A stretch of 64,000 bases of DNA from Arthrobacter sp. EM1 (lineage in GTDB: Bacteria > Actinomycetota > Actinomycetes > Actinomycetales > Micrococcaceae). The notes beneath the pieces were generated by a model that saw nothing but the letters and a program-made list of their open reading frames with translations, was not told the origin of the DNA and ran no database searches. The stretch covers positions 2,480,001 to 2,544,000 of the forward strand of contig NZ_CP124836.1 in assembly GCF_029964055.1 (NCBI RefSeq), read 5' to 3'. Shown in pieces: positions 52,807-61,420 of this stretch (positions are counted from its first letter, which is position 1; each line of letters starts with the position of its first letter). The position numbers and the translations under genes were made by a program.

Positions 52807-54090
52807 GTGAGCACAAATCTTTCGCGGGTGTTTGTTGCCCGCCTCCTCGGACTCGACGTCTTTGACCCGCTGGGCGACCGCCTGGGCAGGCTGCGTGACG
52901 TTGTGGTGCTCTCCCGAGGTTCCCGGGGCGCGCCGCACGTTGTGGGCATCGTCGTTGAGGTGCCGGGCAAGAAGCGCGTCTTTGTGCCGATGACTCGGAT
53001 CACCTCGATCGACCAGACCCAGGTCATCTGCACCGGACTGGTAAACCTGCGCCGTTTCGAACAGCGCGGAGCCGAAACCCTCGTCGTAGCCGAAATGTTC
53101 GACCGCCGTGTGACCCTCGCCGACGGCAGCGGAGATGCCACAATCGAGGACATCGCGATGGACAAGCACCGCTCCGGCGACTGGTTTGTCAGCAAGCTTT
53201 TTGTCCGCCGCGGGCATTCCCTCTCCCCGCTGAGCCGGCTCCGCCGCAACGAGACCATGATTATCGATTGGGCCGACGCGCAGCAGGGCGCCCACACCGA
53301 ACCCCAGGCAGCAACCCAGTTCGTCGCGACCCACGAGGACCTCAAGCCTGCCGACTTTGCCGAGGCGCTCCAGGAAATGAGCGACAAGCGCCGCTTCGAG
53401 GTCGCCAGCGAACTTCAGGACGAACGGTTGGCCGACGTCCTCCAGGAGATGCGCGAAGGCGACCAGGTCGAGATCCTCTCCGCCCTTGACGTGAACCGCG
53501 CGGCAGACGTGCTGGAGGAAATGGACCCGGACGACGCCGCCGACCTCCTCGCGGAGCTTCCCAGCGCCCAGGCCGAAGAACTGCTGCAACTGATGGAACC
53601 CGAAGGCGCAGAAGACGTCCGGCGGCTGCTTGAATACGACGAGGACACCGCCGGCGGCCTGATGACCCCGGTCCCGGTCATCCTGCCTCCCGAAGCCACC
53701 GTCGCGGAAGCCCTCGCCCATGTGCGCCGCGAAGAACTCTCACCCGCCCTGGCGTCGTCGATCTTTATTGCCCGGCCCCCGTTGGAGACGCCTACGGGCC
53801 GTTTCCTGGGCGTCGTCCATATCCAGCAGCTGCTCCGCTTTCCACCGCCCGAACCGCTGGGCAACCTCGTGGACAAGACCCTGGAACCGGTCTCGGACCT
53901 CGCGCACATCAGCGAGGTGGCCCGGACGCTGGCCACCTACAACCTCAACTCGCTCCCCGTTGTTAACAGCGACGGTCGGCTTGTAGGGGCGGTGACTGTT
54001 GACGATGTGCTGGATCATCTGCTGCCCGATGACTGGCGCGCCCACGAGGACGATGTCCCGATAAGGAAGCTTGGAGGCCGCATTGGCTGA
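52807..54090 (+). CDS. Soluble PRC-barrel / MgtE-N / CBS-domain protein
   Basis: A 427-residue protein. Residues 1-150 contain a PRC-barrel-like region (VFDPLGDRLGRLRDVVVLSR). A magnesium-sensing MgtE N-domain of repeated helices follows (FAEALQEMSDKRRFEVASEL, then ADVLEEMDPDDAADLLAELP). Two CBS motifs end the protein (DEDTAGGLMTPVPVILPPEA and LNSLPVVNSDGRLVGAVTVD). The transmembrane channel of MgtE is absent, so it is a cytoplasmic sensor, not a transporter. Rv1232c is the likely counterpart. The DUF1003 gene overlaps its end. Confidence 0.88.
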   Translation: MSTNLSRVFVARLLGLDVFDPLGDRLGRLRDVVVLSRGSRGAPHVVGIVVEVPGKKRVFVPMTRITSIDQTQVICTGLVNLRRFEQRGAETLVVAEMFDRRVTLADGSGDATIEDIAMDKHRSGDWFVSKLFVRRGHSLSPLSRLRRNETMIIDWADAQQGAHTEPQAATQFVATHEDLKPADFAEALQEMSDKRRFEVASELQDERLADVLQEMREGDQVEILSALDVNRAADVLEEMDPDDAADLLAELPSAQAEELLQLMEPEGAEDVRRLLEYDEDTAGGLMTPVPVILPPEATVAEALAHVRREELSPALASSIFIARPPLETPTGRFLGVVHIQQLLRFPPPEPLGNLVDKTLEPVSDLAHISEVARTLATYNLNSLPVVNSDGRLVGAVTVDDVLDHLLPDDWRAHEDDVPIRKLGGRIG

Positions 54091-54853
54091 TATCAGCGCA
54101 GCACGGAACCCCCAGGCACGGCCGGGCAGCAAAGCCGACAGGGGCGGCCTCGATACGCCCCTGAGCGGCCGCCAGCGGATCCTGCCGAAGTTCTCCCCCA
54201 ACCCGGACGCCTTTGGCCAGACCACTGAAGGGTTCGCCCGCTTTATGGGCACCCCGCAGTTCCTGGTCTACATGACGGTGTTCGTCGTCATCTGGCTGGG
54301 GTGGAACACATTCGCGCCCTCCGAATGGCAGTTCGACTCCCGGGCCCTCGGGTATACCCTGCTGACCCTTATGCTTTCACTGCAGGCCTCCTACGCCGCG
54401 CCGCTGCTGCTGCTGGCCCAGAACAGGCAGGACGACCGTGACCGCGTCTCCCTGCAGCAGGACCGCCAGCGGGCAGAGCGGAACCTCTCCGACACCGAAT
54501 ACCTGACCCGGGAACTCGCTTCGCTGCGCATCGCCCTGCGCGAAGTCGCCACCCGCGATTACGTCCGGGCCGAGCTGCGGAGCCTGCTGGAGGACATGCT
54601 GGAAGCACAGGAGGAACTGCGCACCCACGATCCGTCCGCAGGTGTTCACGAGTCGCCGCGGGACAAGGTCAAGGAAAAACTGAAGGAACGCCGCGACAAA
54701 CAGCGCAGTCCCCGGACCCAGCAGATCCCCCGGGTCCGGTCTGAGAGCAAACCCAGGGCAAATAAGAAGTCCGGCGCCTTGGCCGAACAGCAGAACAACG
54801 CCGGCGCGGACCATGCCGGCGCGCCTGCGCCCCCCGTACTCCCCGAGAACTGA
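54083..54853 (+). CDS. DUF1003 membrane protein
   Basis: A 256-residue protein with two membrane segments (GTPQFLVYMTVFVVIWLGWN and LGYTLLTLMLSLQASYAAPL), the diagnostic DUF1003 hairpin. A short QNRQDDRDR motif and a charged coiled-coil region with a Lys/Arg-rich tail follow. The start is TTG at 54083, with GGAGG five bases upstream. It overlaps the last codons of the CBS-domain gene, so the two are translationally coupled. An earlier in-frame TTG at 54071 lacks a site. Paired with a magnesium-sensing-type protein, a membrane or ion role is plausible but unproven. Confidence 0.85.
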   Translation: MADISAARNPQARPGSKADRGGLDTPLSGRQRILPKFSPNPDAFGQTTEGFARFMGTPQFLVYMTVFVVIWLGWNTFAPSEWQFDSRALGYTLLTLMLSLQASYAAPLLLLAQNRQDDRDRVSLQQDRQRAERNLSDTEYLTRELASLRIALREVATRDYVRAELRSLLEDMLEAQEELRTHDPSAGVHESPRDKVKEKLKERRDKQRSPRTQQIPRVRSESKPRANKKSGALAEQQNNAGADHAGAPAPPVLPEN

Positions 54854-54864
54854 GCACCTACCGC

Positions 54865-56034
54865 ATGAGCTTCAGCCAAGACAGCACCACCCCCGGCACC
54901 GTCCCGGACTCCCCGCTGGCCGGGGCAGTGCAGGCCGCACTCGCCACCGTCATCGATCCGGAGCTCCGCCGTCCGATTACTGAATTGGGCATGGTGGAAG
55001 CGGCGGAGATTTCCGCGGCCGGGCAGGTACGGGTCTCTGTACTCCTGACCATTGCCGGCTGCCCGCTGCGCGGAACCATCACCGCCGATTGCGAGTCGGC
55101 AGTGTCCGCCGTGCCGGGCGTCACAGGCGTCGAGGTCGAGCTGAAAGTCATGACCCAGGAACAGCGCGACGCCCTCAAGGACCAGCTCCGCGGTGCCGGC
55201 GGCCAACGCGGCATCCCGTTCAACGACCCCGGATCATTGACCAAGGTATACGCCGTCGCGAGCGGAAAGGGCGGCGTCGGCAAGTCCTCAGTGACGGTAA
55301 ACCTCGCCTGCGCCCTCGCGGCACGGGGCCTGCGGGTGGGGATCGTCGATGCGGACGTCTACGGTTTCTCCGTCCCGGCGTTGATGGGCATCACCCAGTC
55401 CCCCACCCGGGTCGATGACATGATCCTGCCGCCGGTCGCCTACGGGGTCAAAGTCATCTCGATCGGTATGTTCGTCGCCGCCAACCAGCCCGTCGCCTGG
55501 CGCGGGCCCATGCTGCACCGTGCGCTGGAGCAGTTCCTCACCGACGTCTACTTCGGCGATCTCGACGCCTTGTTCCTGGACCTTCCGCCCGGCACCGGTG
55601 ACATCGCGATCTCCGTGGCCCAGCTGCTGCCCCAAGCCCAGATCCTGGTGGTGACCACTCCCCAGGCCGCTGCTGCGGATGTAGCCGAGCGGGCGGGTGC
55701 CCTCGCGACCCAGACCGGCCAAGTCGTCGCCGGTGTTGTGGAGAACATGTCCTACCTTGAAATGCCCGACGGCGGCCGGATGGAGCTGTTCGGCAGTGGC
55801 GGCGGCGCCATGCTGGCCGAGCGGCTCTCAGCGACTGTGGGAACTGATGTTCCACTGCTGGGACAGATTCCGCTGGACATTCTCTTGCGGGAGGGGGGCG
55901 ACACCGGTGTCCCGCTGGTGCTGGGCAGGCCCGAAACTCCCGCCGCCGCGGCGCTGCTGGACATTGCCGGCAGAATCGGTGCCATCCCGCGCGGGCTCAA
56001 CGGAAAGTCGCTGGGCCTGCAGCCAGTTAAGTAG
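54865..56034 (+). CDS. mrp: Mrp/NBP35-family ATP-binding iron-sulfur carrier protein
   Basis: A 389-residue P-loop NTPase thought to carry and deliver Fe-S clusters. The N-terminal MIP18/DUF59 domain (VIDPELRRPITELGMVEAAE) is followed by the deviant Walker A VASGKGGVGKSSVTVNLACA, Walker B region LDALFLDLPPGTGDIAISVA and VVTTPQAAAADVAERAGALA. The CxxC that holds the bridging cluster in many Mrp proteins is not evident near the C-terminus, so cluster binding needs care. The 3' end overlaps tatB by 8 bp (convergent). Confidence 0.9.
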   Translation: MSFSQDSTTPGTVPDSPLAGAVQAALATVIDPELRRPITELGMVEAAEISAAGQVRVSVLLTIAGCPLRGTITADCESAVSAVPGVTGVEVELKVMTQEQRDALKDQLRGAGGQRGIPFNDPGSLTKVYAVASGKGGVGKSSVTVNLACALAARGLRVGIVDADVYGFSVPALMGITQSPTRVDDMILPPVAYGVKVISIGMFVAANQPVAWRGPMLHRALEQFLTDVYFGDLDALFLDLPPGTGDIAISVAQLLPQAQILVVTTPQAAAADVAERAGALATQTGQVVAGVVENMSYLEMPDGGRMELFGSGGGAMLAERLSATVGTDVPLLGQIPLDILLREGGDTGVPLVLGRPETPAAAALLDIAGRIGAIPRGLNGKSLGLQPVK

Positions 56035-56419
56035 CCTCCGAGTCGAAGGGCGCCTGCTCGCCGTCCGGGAGCCGCTCGACAATTCGGTCCGGCCGGGGAA
56101 CCGACGCAGCTGCCGCAACGGTGGCTACTGCCGCCGCCGGGGCGCCGCCGCTGACCGGCTTGGTGTCATCGTCAAGCAGCGCCTCTTTGATGATCCGGCG
56201 CGGATCGTACTGCCGGGGATCGTATTTCTTCCAGTCAACGTCGTCGATGTCGATGCCGACTTCGTCCTTGATCTGCTCTCTGGCCCCCGACGCCATCCGC
56301 CGGACTTCCTTAACGATGTTGGCAAGTTTCTGAGTGTATTCGGGCAGCCTGCTGGGGCCAATCACCAGAAGGCCGATGATCAGCAGAAGGAGGAACTCCG
56401 GTCCATTGATTCCAAGCAT
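56027..56419 (-). CDS. tatB: Sec-independent protein translocase TatB
   Basis: A 130-residue Tat component. One N-terminal membrane helix (FLLLLIIGLLVIGPSRLPEY) with the conserved Gly-Pro hinge is followed by an amphipathic helix (LANIVKEVRRMASGAREQIK) and a variable acidic/Ala-rich tail. TatB passes folded substrates to TatC. Its position after the SigE/anti-sigma pair and beside mrp matches the M. tuberculosis order sigE-rseA-htrA-tatB, but htrA is missing here. Confidence 0.92.
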   Translation of the reverse strand: MLGINGPEFLLLLIIGLLVIGPSRLPEYTQKLANIVKEVRRMASGAREQIKDEVGIDIDDVDWKKYDPRQYDPRRIIKEALLDDDTKPVSGGAPAAAVATVAAAASVPRPDRIVERLPDGEQAPFDSEAT

Positions 56420-56499
56420 TGTACGAAGATTACCCTCTCACGCGGGGCCGCGACGATTCGGCCGGAATACCCGGCGCGTGACCCCACCAAATCCGCACG

Positions 56500-57615
56500 T
56501 CACGGTGCCAGCAACTCCAGAATCCTGCCCATGCCCCGTTCCATCCGGCTGATGAAATCGTGCCCGGGCCCGGACTCCGGACCGCCGACGTCCGCCGTCG
56601 CAGGGCCGTGGATCGTTCCCTGCGGTTCCTGGCCCTGGCCGGCGGCCGTTCCGACGGCCAAGTTACGGGCCCGGACCAGGGCGGCCACGGCCTCGCCTGT
56701 CCGCTCCGCGGGCTGGTCCGAGACGTAGGTGAAGGTAGTTTGGTCCGCCTTGTAGATGGCAGCGAAGGGCGCGGCATGATTTACCCAGAGGCTGCCTTGG
56801 CTCGCGCCAACCCCTGGCTCCACGCCCGCTGCGGCGTTCCCCGCAGGCAACACCGCTGAGGTGAAGCCGTCCAGTGCTGCCGGGTGGCCCGTGAGCGGGT
56901 TCAGTGGCGGGGCGGTTTCAGGAAAGCCGGACTGCCCTGCCGGGCCGCGCTGCCGGTCCGGAGCGCCGTGCTGTTCGAGGATGGTGGTGAAATGTCGGCC
57001 GTCCGTGAGGCGCAGCTCCACAGCGTCGCCGCCGGTCAGGACCCGGCCCCTGGCCCAGATCAGGTGGTAGCCGAGTTCACGGAGCACGGGGCAGGACCAC
57101 CCCTCGGAGCGCAGCATGGTCAGCTGGACCGTGCTCAGCGAGCCGGCCGGAGTGAAATCGGGTTCGCCGGTGAGGCTCCAGCCCGCTGGTGCGCCGGCCG
57201 CTCCGTCCACGGCATCAGCCCCGAAACCAGCAGGATCCTGCTGGAAAAACGCCGTGGCGGGCACGACGCCGGGCCGCTGGGCAGGGTCGGCGCCCATCAG
57301 ATAGGCCGATCCGCCGAGCAAGGCCGCGGCGGCCGCAGCACTGCCGGCCGCGATCACCGAGGCACGCAGCGCGGGGCGGCGGCCAAAGACCGTTGACGGC
57401 GGGCGGCGGTCCGGCTGCTCAGCGCTGGCGAGTTCCGCGGTGCGCGCCAGCAGTCGTGCAGTGAGGTCGCTGCTGGCCGCCGGCACGTCCGCTCCGCGCA
57501 GCCGCTCCAGGTACTGCCGTTCCCGGCGCTTCTGCAGCTGGCAGTCCGGGCATGGGTCCCGGTGCCGGCCCCGGCGATTGTGGGGGACGCGGAGCAGTCG
57601 CTGGAGCAGACGCAT
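56500..57615 (-). CDS. Anti-sigma factor for SigE (RseA-like, zinc-binding N-terminus)
   Basis: A 371-residue membrane protein. The short N-terminal zinc-binding part has HRDPCPDCQLQKRRERQYLE, consistent with a ZAS-type H/CxxC anti-sigma domain. A membrane segment lies near residues 83-105 (IAAGSAAAAAALLGGSAYLM) and a large extracytoplasmic domain follows. It starts 8 bp after the sigE stop and is almost certainly co-transcribed. The long outer domain suggests envelope sensing, inferred. The stop lies 80 bp upstream of tatB. Confidence 0.85.
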   Translation of the reverse strand: MRLLQRLLRVPHNRRGRHRDPCPDCQLQKRRERQYLERLRGADVPAASSDLTARLLARTAELASAEQPDRRPPSTVFGRRPALRASVIAAGSAAAAAALLGGSAYLMGADPAQRPGVVPATAFFQQDPAGFGADAVDGAAGAPAGWSLTGEPDFTPAGSLSTVQLTMLRSEGWSCPVLRELGYHLIWARGRVLTGGDAVELRLTDGRHFTTILEQHGAPDRQRGPAGQSGFPETAPPLNPLTGHPAALDGFTSAVLPAGNAAAGVEPGVGASQGSLWVNHAAPFAAIYKADQTTFTYVSDQPAERTGEAVAALVRARNLAVGTAAGQGQEPQGTIHGPATADVGGPESGPGHDFISRMERGMGRILELLAP

Positions 57616-57623
57616 CGCCTGGT

Positions 57624-58259
57624 TCAGAGGAGGCCGGCAATGCGCGGCAGCTTCAGACGCGGTTTCAGCGACGGCTTGGCGGACTGCGGCGGCCTCGGGT
57701 CCCGGTGGGCCAGCTTCTCCCGGAGCATGGTGCGCCCGCGGTGAATCCGGGAGCGGACGGTACCGAGCTTGATGCCCAAAGCGACGGCGACCTCGTCATA
57801 GGAGAGCCCCTCAAGGTCGCAGAGGACGACGGCGGCGCGGAAGTCCGGGGGGAGTTCCTCCAGGGCAGTCTGCACATCGACGTCCAGGTTGTTGAATTCA
57901 AAGCTCTGTTCCGGGCCGGGCTCGCGGCCGGGCAGGCGGGATTCTGCGTCGTCAGCCAGCGCGTCGAAGCGGATCCGGCTTTTGCGCCGCGCCTGGTCCA
58001 AGAACAGGTTCGTGGTGATCCGGTGCAGCCAACCGTCAAGGGTGCCCGGTTTGAAGTTCTCCAGCGAACGGAAGACCCGGACAAATACTTCCTGGGTAAG
58101 GTCCTCAGCGTCGTACTTGTTGCCGGTGAGACGATACGCGAGCCGGTACACCTTGGCGGAGTGGTTAGTCACCACTTCCTCCCAGGTGGGCCGGACCCAT
58201 ACGGCCTCCGCCGCGGCCTGGGACTCTTCAGCTACAGGGACAGCTGCCACTATCGACAT
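57624..58259 (-). CDS. sigE: ECF sigma factor SigE
   Basis: A 211-residue ECF sigma factor with region 2 ([32 protein letters not shown]) and region 4 ([32 protein letters not shown]). Length and neighbourhood (O-methyltransferase divergent, anti-sigma and TatB downstream) match M. tuberculosis SigE, the cell-envelope stress sigma. GGGGAGCGG stands just before the ATG at 58259. The N-terminal 25 residues are a non-conserved extension. Confidence 0.92.
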   Translation of the reverse strand: MSIVAAVPVAEESQAAAEAVWVRPTWEEVVTNHSAKVYRLAYRLTGNKYDAEDLTQEVFVRVFRSLENFKPGTLDGWLHRITTNLFLDQARRKSRIRFDALADDAESRLPGREPGPEQSFEFNNLDVDVQTALEELPPDFRAAVVLCDLEGLSYDEVAVALGIKLGTVRSRIHRGRTMLREKLAHRDPRPPQSAKPSLKPRLKLPRIAGLL

Positions 58260-58564
58260 TGTCCGCTCCCCTCGTGGATGGTGCTTACGCCGTGGACGGT
58301 GCTTGCGGCTGCAAGCTCCGGCATCCTTGATTCGGCGCCGATCACCACGCGGATGAGCGGATATCCATCTTTTCAAAATTTTCTGGGAATTTCCTGACGC
58401 CGGCCACCCTTCCGCCCTCGGCAGAACCGGCGGCCCGCACCGGCCGGCTGTGCCCACGGCGGCGAGTGCACTGTGACCGCGCCAGCGGTGGCGCCTGCCT
58501 GCCGGGTCCCCCCTGACCCAGTACGCTGGAGGGAACAATCCCCTGCCGCCCAGAAAGCGAATCC
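58260..58564. other. Divergent promoter region of sigE and the O-methyltransferase
   Basis: This 305-bp spacer holds no gene. Two tandem 18-mers (58274-58291 and 58292-58309), 15 of 18 bases identical, lie within 15-50 bp of the sigE start, in its mRNA leader or promoter. An AT-rich stretch is present around 58367-58395. I could not place a convincing GGAAC/GTT ECF promoter, nor any promoter for the plus-strand gene. Confidence 0.5.
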
Positions 58565-59197
58565 ATGAGCGCCGATAAGTCTACGAGCTGGTCCTATGCA
58601 GAAGATCTGCCTGCCGAGGATGAGGTCCTGTTGCACGCGCGCGAACGGTCCTTCGAATTGGGGGTCACCCCGGTCGGCCCCGGCGTGGGTGCCGTCCTGA
58701 CCGTCCTGGCTGCCGCTTCCAAGGCCCAGACCGCCGTCGAAATCGGCACCGGCGCAGGGGTCTCCGGAGTCTGCATCCTGCGCGGGCTGGGTCCGCACGC
58801 CGTCCTGACCACCATCGACGTCGACGTCGAACACCTCAAGGCCGCGCGGGAGGCGTTCCAGGAGGCCGGCAGCCCGGCAAACCGGACACGGACCATCTCC
58901 GGCCGCGCCCGCGACGTACTCCCCCGGCTGACAGACGGCGCCTACGACCTGGTCTTTATTGACGCCGACAAACCGAACTACCCCGGCTATGTGGAACAGG
59001 CAGTCCGGCTGCTCAAGTCCGGCGGATTGCTGATCGTCAACGATGCGCTGGACAAGGACCGTGTCGCCAACCCTGCCGCGCGTGAGGCCACCACCGTGAT
59101 CCTCCGCCAGGTGGGCAAGTCCATCCGTGAGGACGACCGCCTCGCCTCAGCCATGCTCCCGACCGGCGACGGTCTGCTGGTCGCAGTCAAGAGGTAG
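58565..59197 (+). CDS. SAM-dependent O-methyltransferase (catechol-type family)
   Basis: A 210-residue class I methyltransferase of the O-methyltransferase_3 family. The AdoMet site is [20 protein letters not shown], followed by [17 protein letters not shown] and [20 protein letters not shown], with [14 protein letters not shown]. Substrate unknown. The adjacent Rv1220c in M. tuberculosis is the same family, which supports the sigE locus assignment. The start is the ATG at 58565 (no strong site upstream). Confidence 0.9.
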   Translation: MSADKSTSWSYAEDLPAEDEVLLHARERSFELGVTPVGPGVGAVLTVLAAASKAQTAVEIGTGAGVSGVCILRGLGPHAVLTTIDVDVEHLKAAREAFQEAGSPANRTRTISGRARDVLPRLTDGAYDLVFIDADKPNYPGYVEQAVRLLKSGGLLIVNDALDKDRVANPAAREATTVILRQVGKSIREDDRLASAMLPTGDGLLVAVKR

Positions 59198-59240
59198 CAG
59201 GGCAGCTCCACGGTTACGCGGCCGGCAGGTTCCGCACCAC

Positions 59241-59290
59241 AACAGCGGGCGGGGTCCGCAGCCACCCGGCTGCGGACCCCGCCCGCTGTT
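59241..59290. terminator. Perfect 23-bp hairpin between O-methyltransferase and DUF3117
   Basis: AACAGCGGGCGGGGTCCGCA plus GCC on the left pairs exactly with its complement after a four-base loop (ACCC). It serves two convergent genes. T-runs are short on both sides. Confidence 0.85.
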
Positions 59291-59306
59291 AGAGCATTCA
59301 GCGAAG

Positions 59307-59474
59307 CTATTCGGTAACGCCGACGAGGCATTCCTTCAAATTGGCAGCTTCAGCGGAGTTGAGTTCGACCACGAGCCGTCCGCCACCTTCGAGCGGCACA
59401 CGCATGATCAAGCTTCGTCCTTCTTTGGTAACTTCCATCGGGCCGTCGCCGGTGCGTGGTTTCATTGCCGCCAT
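59307..59474 (-). CDS. DUF3117 small protein
   Basis: A 55-residue protein of the highly conserved actinobacterial DUF3117 family (Rv1211-like): MAAMKPRTGDGPMEVTKEGR, then VPLEGGGRLVVELN and the end ECLVGVTE. The ATG at 59474 has GAGGGG nine bases upstream. An earlier in-frame ATG (59492) overlaps that site and is rejected. The 232 bp upstream, towards the mannosyltransferase stop, hold no gene and no clear promoter. Function is unknown. Confidence 0.9.
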   Translation of the reverse strand: MAAMKPRTGDGPMEVTKEGRSLIMRVPLEGGGRLVVELNSAEAANLKECLVGVTE

Positions 59475-59706
59475 AAGGAATATCCCCTCCATTAGTCCAG
59501 TGACATACCAGCCCGGCCGGGCTGCGTCCGCTTAGTCAATCAAGCTGCCCGGCGGCCGTGATGGGTACCATCAGGGCCACATACTCAGTTTGCTTCTTGT
59601 CCTTGCTTACCAGCTATTATCGCGTAACAACGCGGCTGTAGCTAATCGCTGGACTTTCCGACGCGCCGCGCCGCACCGGGCCGGCTGCGCCCAAAGGTGC
59701 TCCGCG

Positions 59707-61026
59707 TCACGGCGGATAGTCCCCTCCGCCGGGCAGTGGCGCCCAGGCCCACAGCCACACGATCCAGACCATCTGCAGCAGCAGGAACATGATCACCAGG
59801 GTGCCGCGGTAAGCGCGGGACCGGGAGATGAAGGCTGCGCCGAGGGCCAGCGGGAAGAGCGGCAGCAGCATCCGGAACGTGCTGGTCTGGGGGTGCAGGA
59901 AGACCAGCAGGTAGCCCAGGTAGCAGACACACCACAGCCGCAGTTCAGCGCCCAGCGCACGCACGGGGCGGGACATCATGGCCGCCGCGAACAGCGCAAC
60001 GAAAGCGAAAGGCGCCAGCACCCCAATAACCGGTCCGAAGAGCAGAATTCCGGTGTCGAACCAGGGTTTTAGCGCCACCAACTCCTCGCCGCGCCAGACG
60101 GTTTCAGTTTTTGTATAGGCCTGCAGGTCGCCGGTAACGTACCAGGCGATTACCGGCCAGGCGAGGGCGCCGATTCCGCTGACCGCTGTCAGCCCGCCGA
60201 GCGACCAGAGTTCGGTCCTGCTGTGGGTGGCCGCCAAGGACCACTCCGCGGCGCCGGTCCCGGGACCATCCCCGAGGGCCGGCCGGCGGGTGCGGGGGTG
60301 GCGCCGCCACACCCGGAAGAGGAACAGCATCCCCAGCATCGCGGCGAAAGGCACCCCGGTGGGCCGGGACAGGCACATCAGTACTACGGCCGGCATGGCC
60401 CACAGGTAGCGGCGCTCCATCACCAGCAGCAGGGCGGTGGACAGCAACAGCAGGTTCAGCGACTCGGCGTAGGGCACCTGGAGCACCGGCGACACCGGGA
60501 AGGTGGAAACCAACACTGTTCCCCACAGCGCGGCGCCGGGTGTGGCCCGGAGCCGGAAGAGCCGGTAGATGACAAGTGCCGCACCCAGACCGCAGAGCAT
60601 GGCAATAAGCGTCAGGGCGAACGCGGGGGTCATTCCGGTCAGCCCGGCGACCACCCGGCCCAGCATGGGAAAGAGCGCGTAGAACGCCCACGCGTTCTCC
60701 TGAACGTTTCCGGCACCGTCCGTCGGCAAGACGTCCGGGTAGCCGTTTTGGAGTGCTTCGCCATACCAGCGGGCGTCCCAGATATTTATGAACGACCAAT
60801 AGTCCGGCTTCGCCGGGAACCAAGGATTGGGGCCCTGGTGCAGGGCGGCGGCCATAAAAATGCAGGCACTGATGAACCGGGCGGCGGCGTAGAGCCCGGC
60901 CACCTGGGCCCACCATGGCCAGCCCGCCAGCCGGGCAGCCAGCCCGACAGCCAGCCCGGCTACACCCCGCCTGGCCGGAACATGCTCGGCCGCCGGCGCC
61001 CGGGCCTGCGGCGGTTCACTTCTCAC
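59707..61026 (-). CDS. PIG-V-like polytopic mannosyltransferase
   Basis: A 439-residue integral membrane glycosyltransferase (PIG-V/COG5542 type). The acidic-aromatic segment FINIWDARWYGEALQNGYPD lies in the first outer loop and holds the conserved DARWY catalytic-loop feature. About ten hydrophobic segments follow (for example LTLIAMLCGLGAALVIYRLF). The donor is probably a polyprenyl-phosphate sugar; the acceptor is unknown. The GTG at 61026 overlaps the DivIVA-domain gene stop (GTGA). Confidence 0.82.
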   Translation of the reverse strand: MRSEPPQARAPAAEHVPARRGVAGLAVGLAARLAGWPWWAQVAGLYAAARFISACIFMAAALHQGPNPWFPAKPDYWSFINIWDARWYGEALQNGYPDVLPTDGAGNVQENAWAFYALFPMLGRVVAGLTGMTPAFALTLIAMLCGLGAALVIYRLFRLRATPGAALWGTVLVSTFPVSPVLQVPYAESLNLLLLSTALLLVMERRYLWAMPAVVLMCLSRPTGVPFAAMLGMLFLFRVWRRHPRTRRPALGDGPGTGAAEWSLAATHSRTELWSLGGLTAVSGIGALAWPVIAWYVTGDLQAYTKTETVWRGEELVALKPWFDTGILLFGPVIGVLAPFAFVALFAAAMMSRPVRALGAELRLWCVCYLGYLLVFLHPQTSTFRMLLPLFPLALGAAFISRSRAYRGTLVIMFLLLQMVWIVWLWAWAPLPGGGDYPP

Positions 61027-61373
61027 GGTTCCCGCCGACGGCGTGCGAGTTCAGCGCCAAGATCCGCGATGGTGCCGTCTTTGGCGGCGAGCTGGTCCCG
61101 CAACTCATCGAGCACCTCGTCCACCTGGTCCATCCGGTAACCGCGAAGGGCCACAGCAAAACGCAGCCGGTCGACGTCGGACGGCACGGCCTGGGCCGGA
61201 AGCAGCACCGGCGGAAGGTTGGCAACCGGCTGGTCGAAGCCGTCATCGAGGGCGTGCAGCTCGCCGGAGTCTGTGCCCCGGCGGCCGCGGAAGATCTTCG
61301 ACGCGTTGCCGGTGCCAAGGAGGAACGCGGCGCCGGTCAGCGCGACCGCAAGAAGGACCAGGAAAAAACTCAC
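61023..61373 (-). CDS. Membrane-anchored DivIVA-domain protein
   Basis: A 116-residue protein with one N-terminal membrane helix (FFLVLLAVALTGAAFLLGTG) and a DivIVA-type motif near the C-terminus (RLRFAVALRGYRMDQVDEVL, then DELRDQLAAKDGTIADLGAE). This layout occurs in actinobacteria near LOG and DUF3117 genes. It probably assembles at curved or polar membrane, inferred. The start GTG at 61373 is preceded by CACGAT at leaderless spacing. It overlaps the mannosyltransferase gene by 4 bp. Confidence 0.82.
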   Translation of the reverse strand: MSFFLVLLAVALTGAAFLLGTGNASKIFRGRRGTDSGELHALDDGFDQPVANLPPVLLPAQAVPSDVDRLRFAVALRGYRMDQVDEVLDELRDQLAAKDGTIADLGAELARRRREP

Positions 61374-61379
61374 TCTCCC

Positions 61380-61385
61380 ATCGTG
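61380..61385 (-). promoter_or_regulatory. Possible -10 of the DivIVA-domain gene
   Basis: Minus-strand CACGAT, six bases (GGGAGA), then the GTG at 61373. Confidence 0.3.
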
Positions 61386-61420
61386 CCAGACGGGCGCTCC
61401 TCCGGCGGGCGGGCGGGCGG

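Noticed and set aside
54865..56034. ParA-type partition or septum-site MinD protein
   Set aside because: The N-terminal MIP18/DUF59 domain and the LDLPPGTGDIAISVA segment are specific to the Mrp/NBP35 branch.
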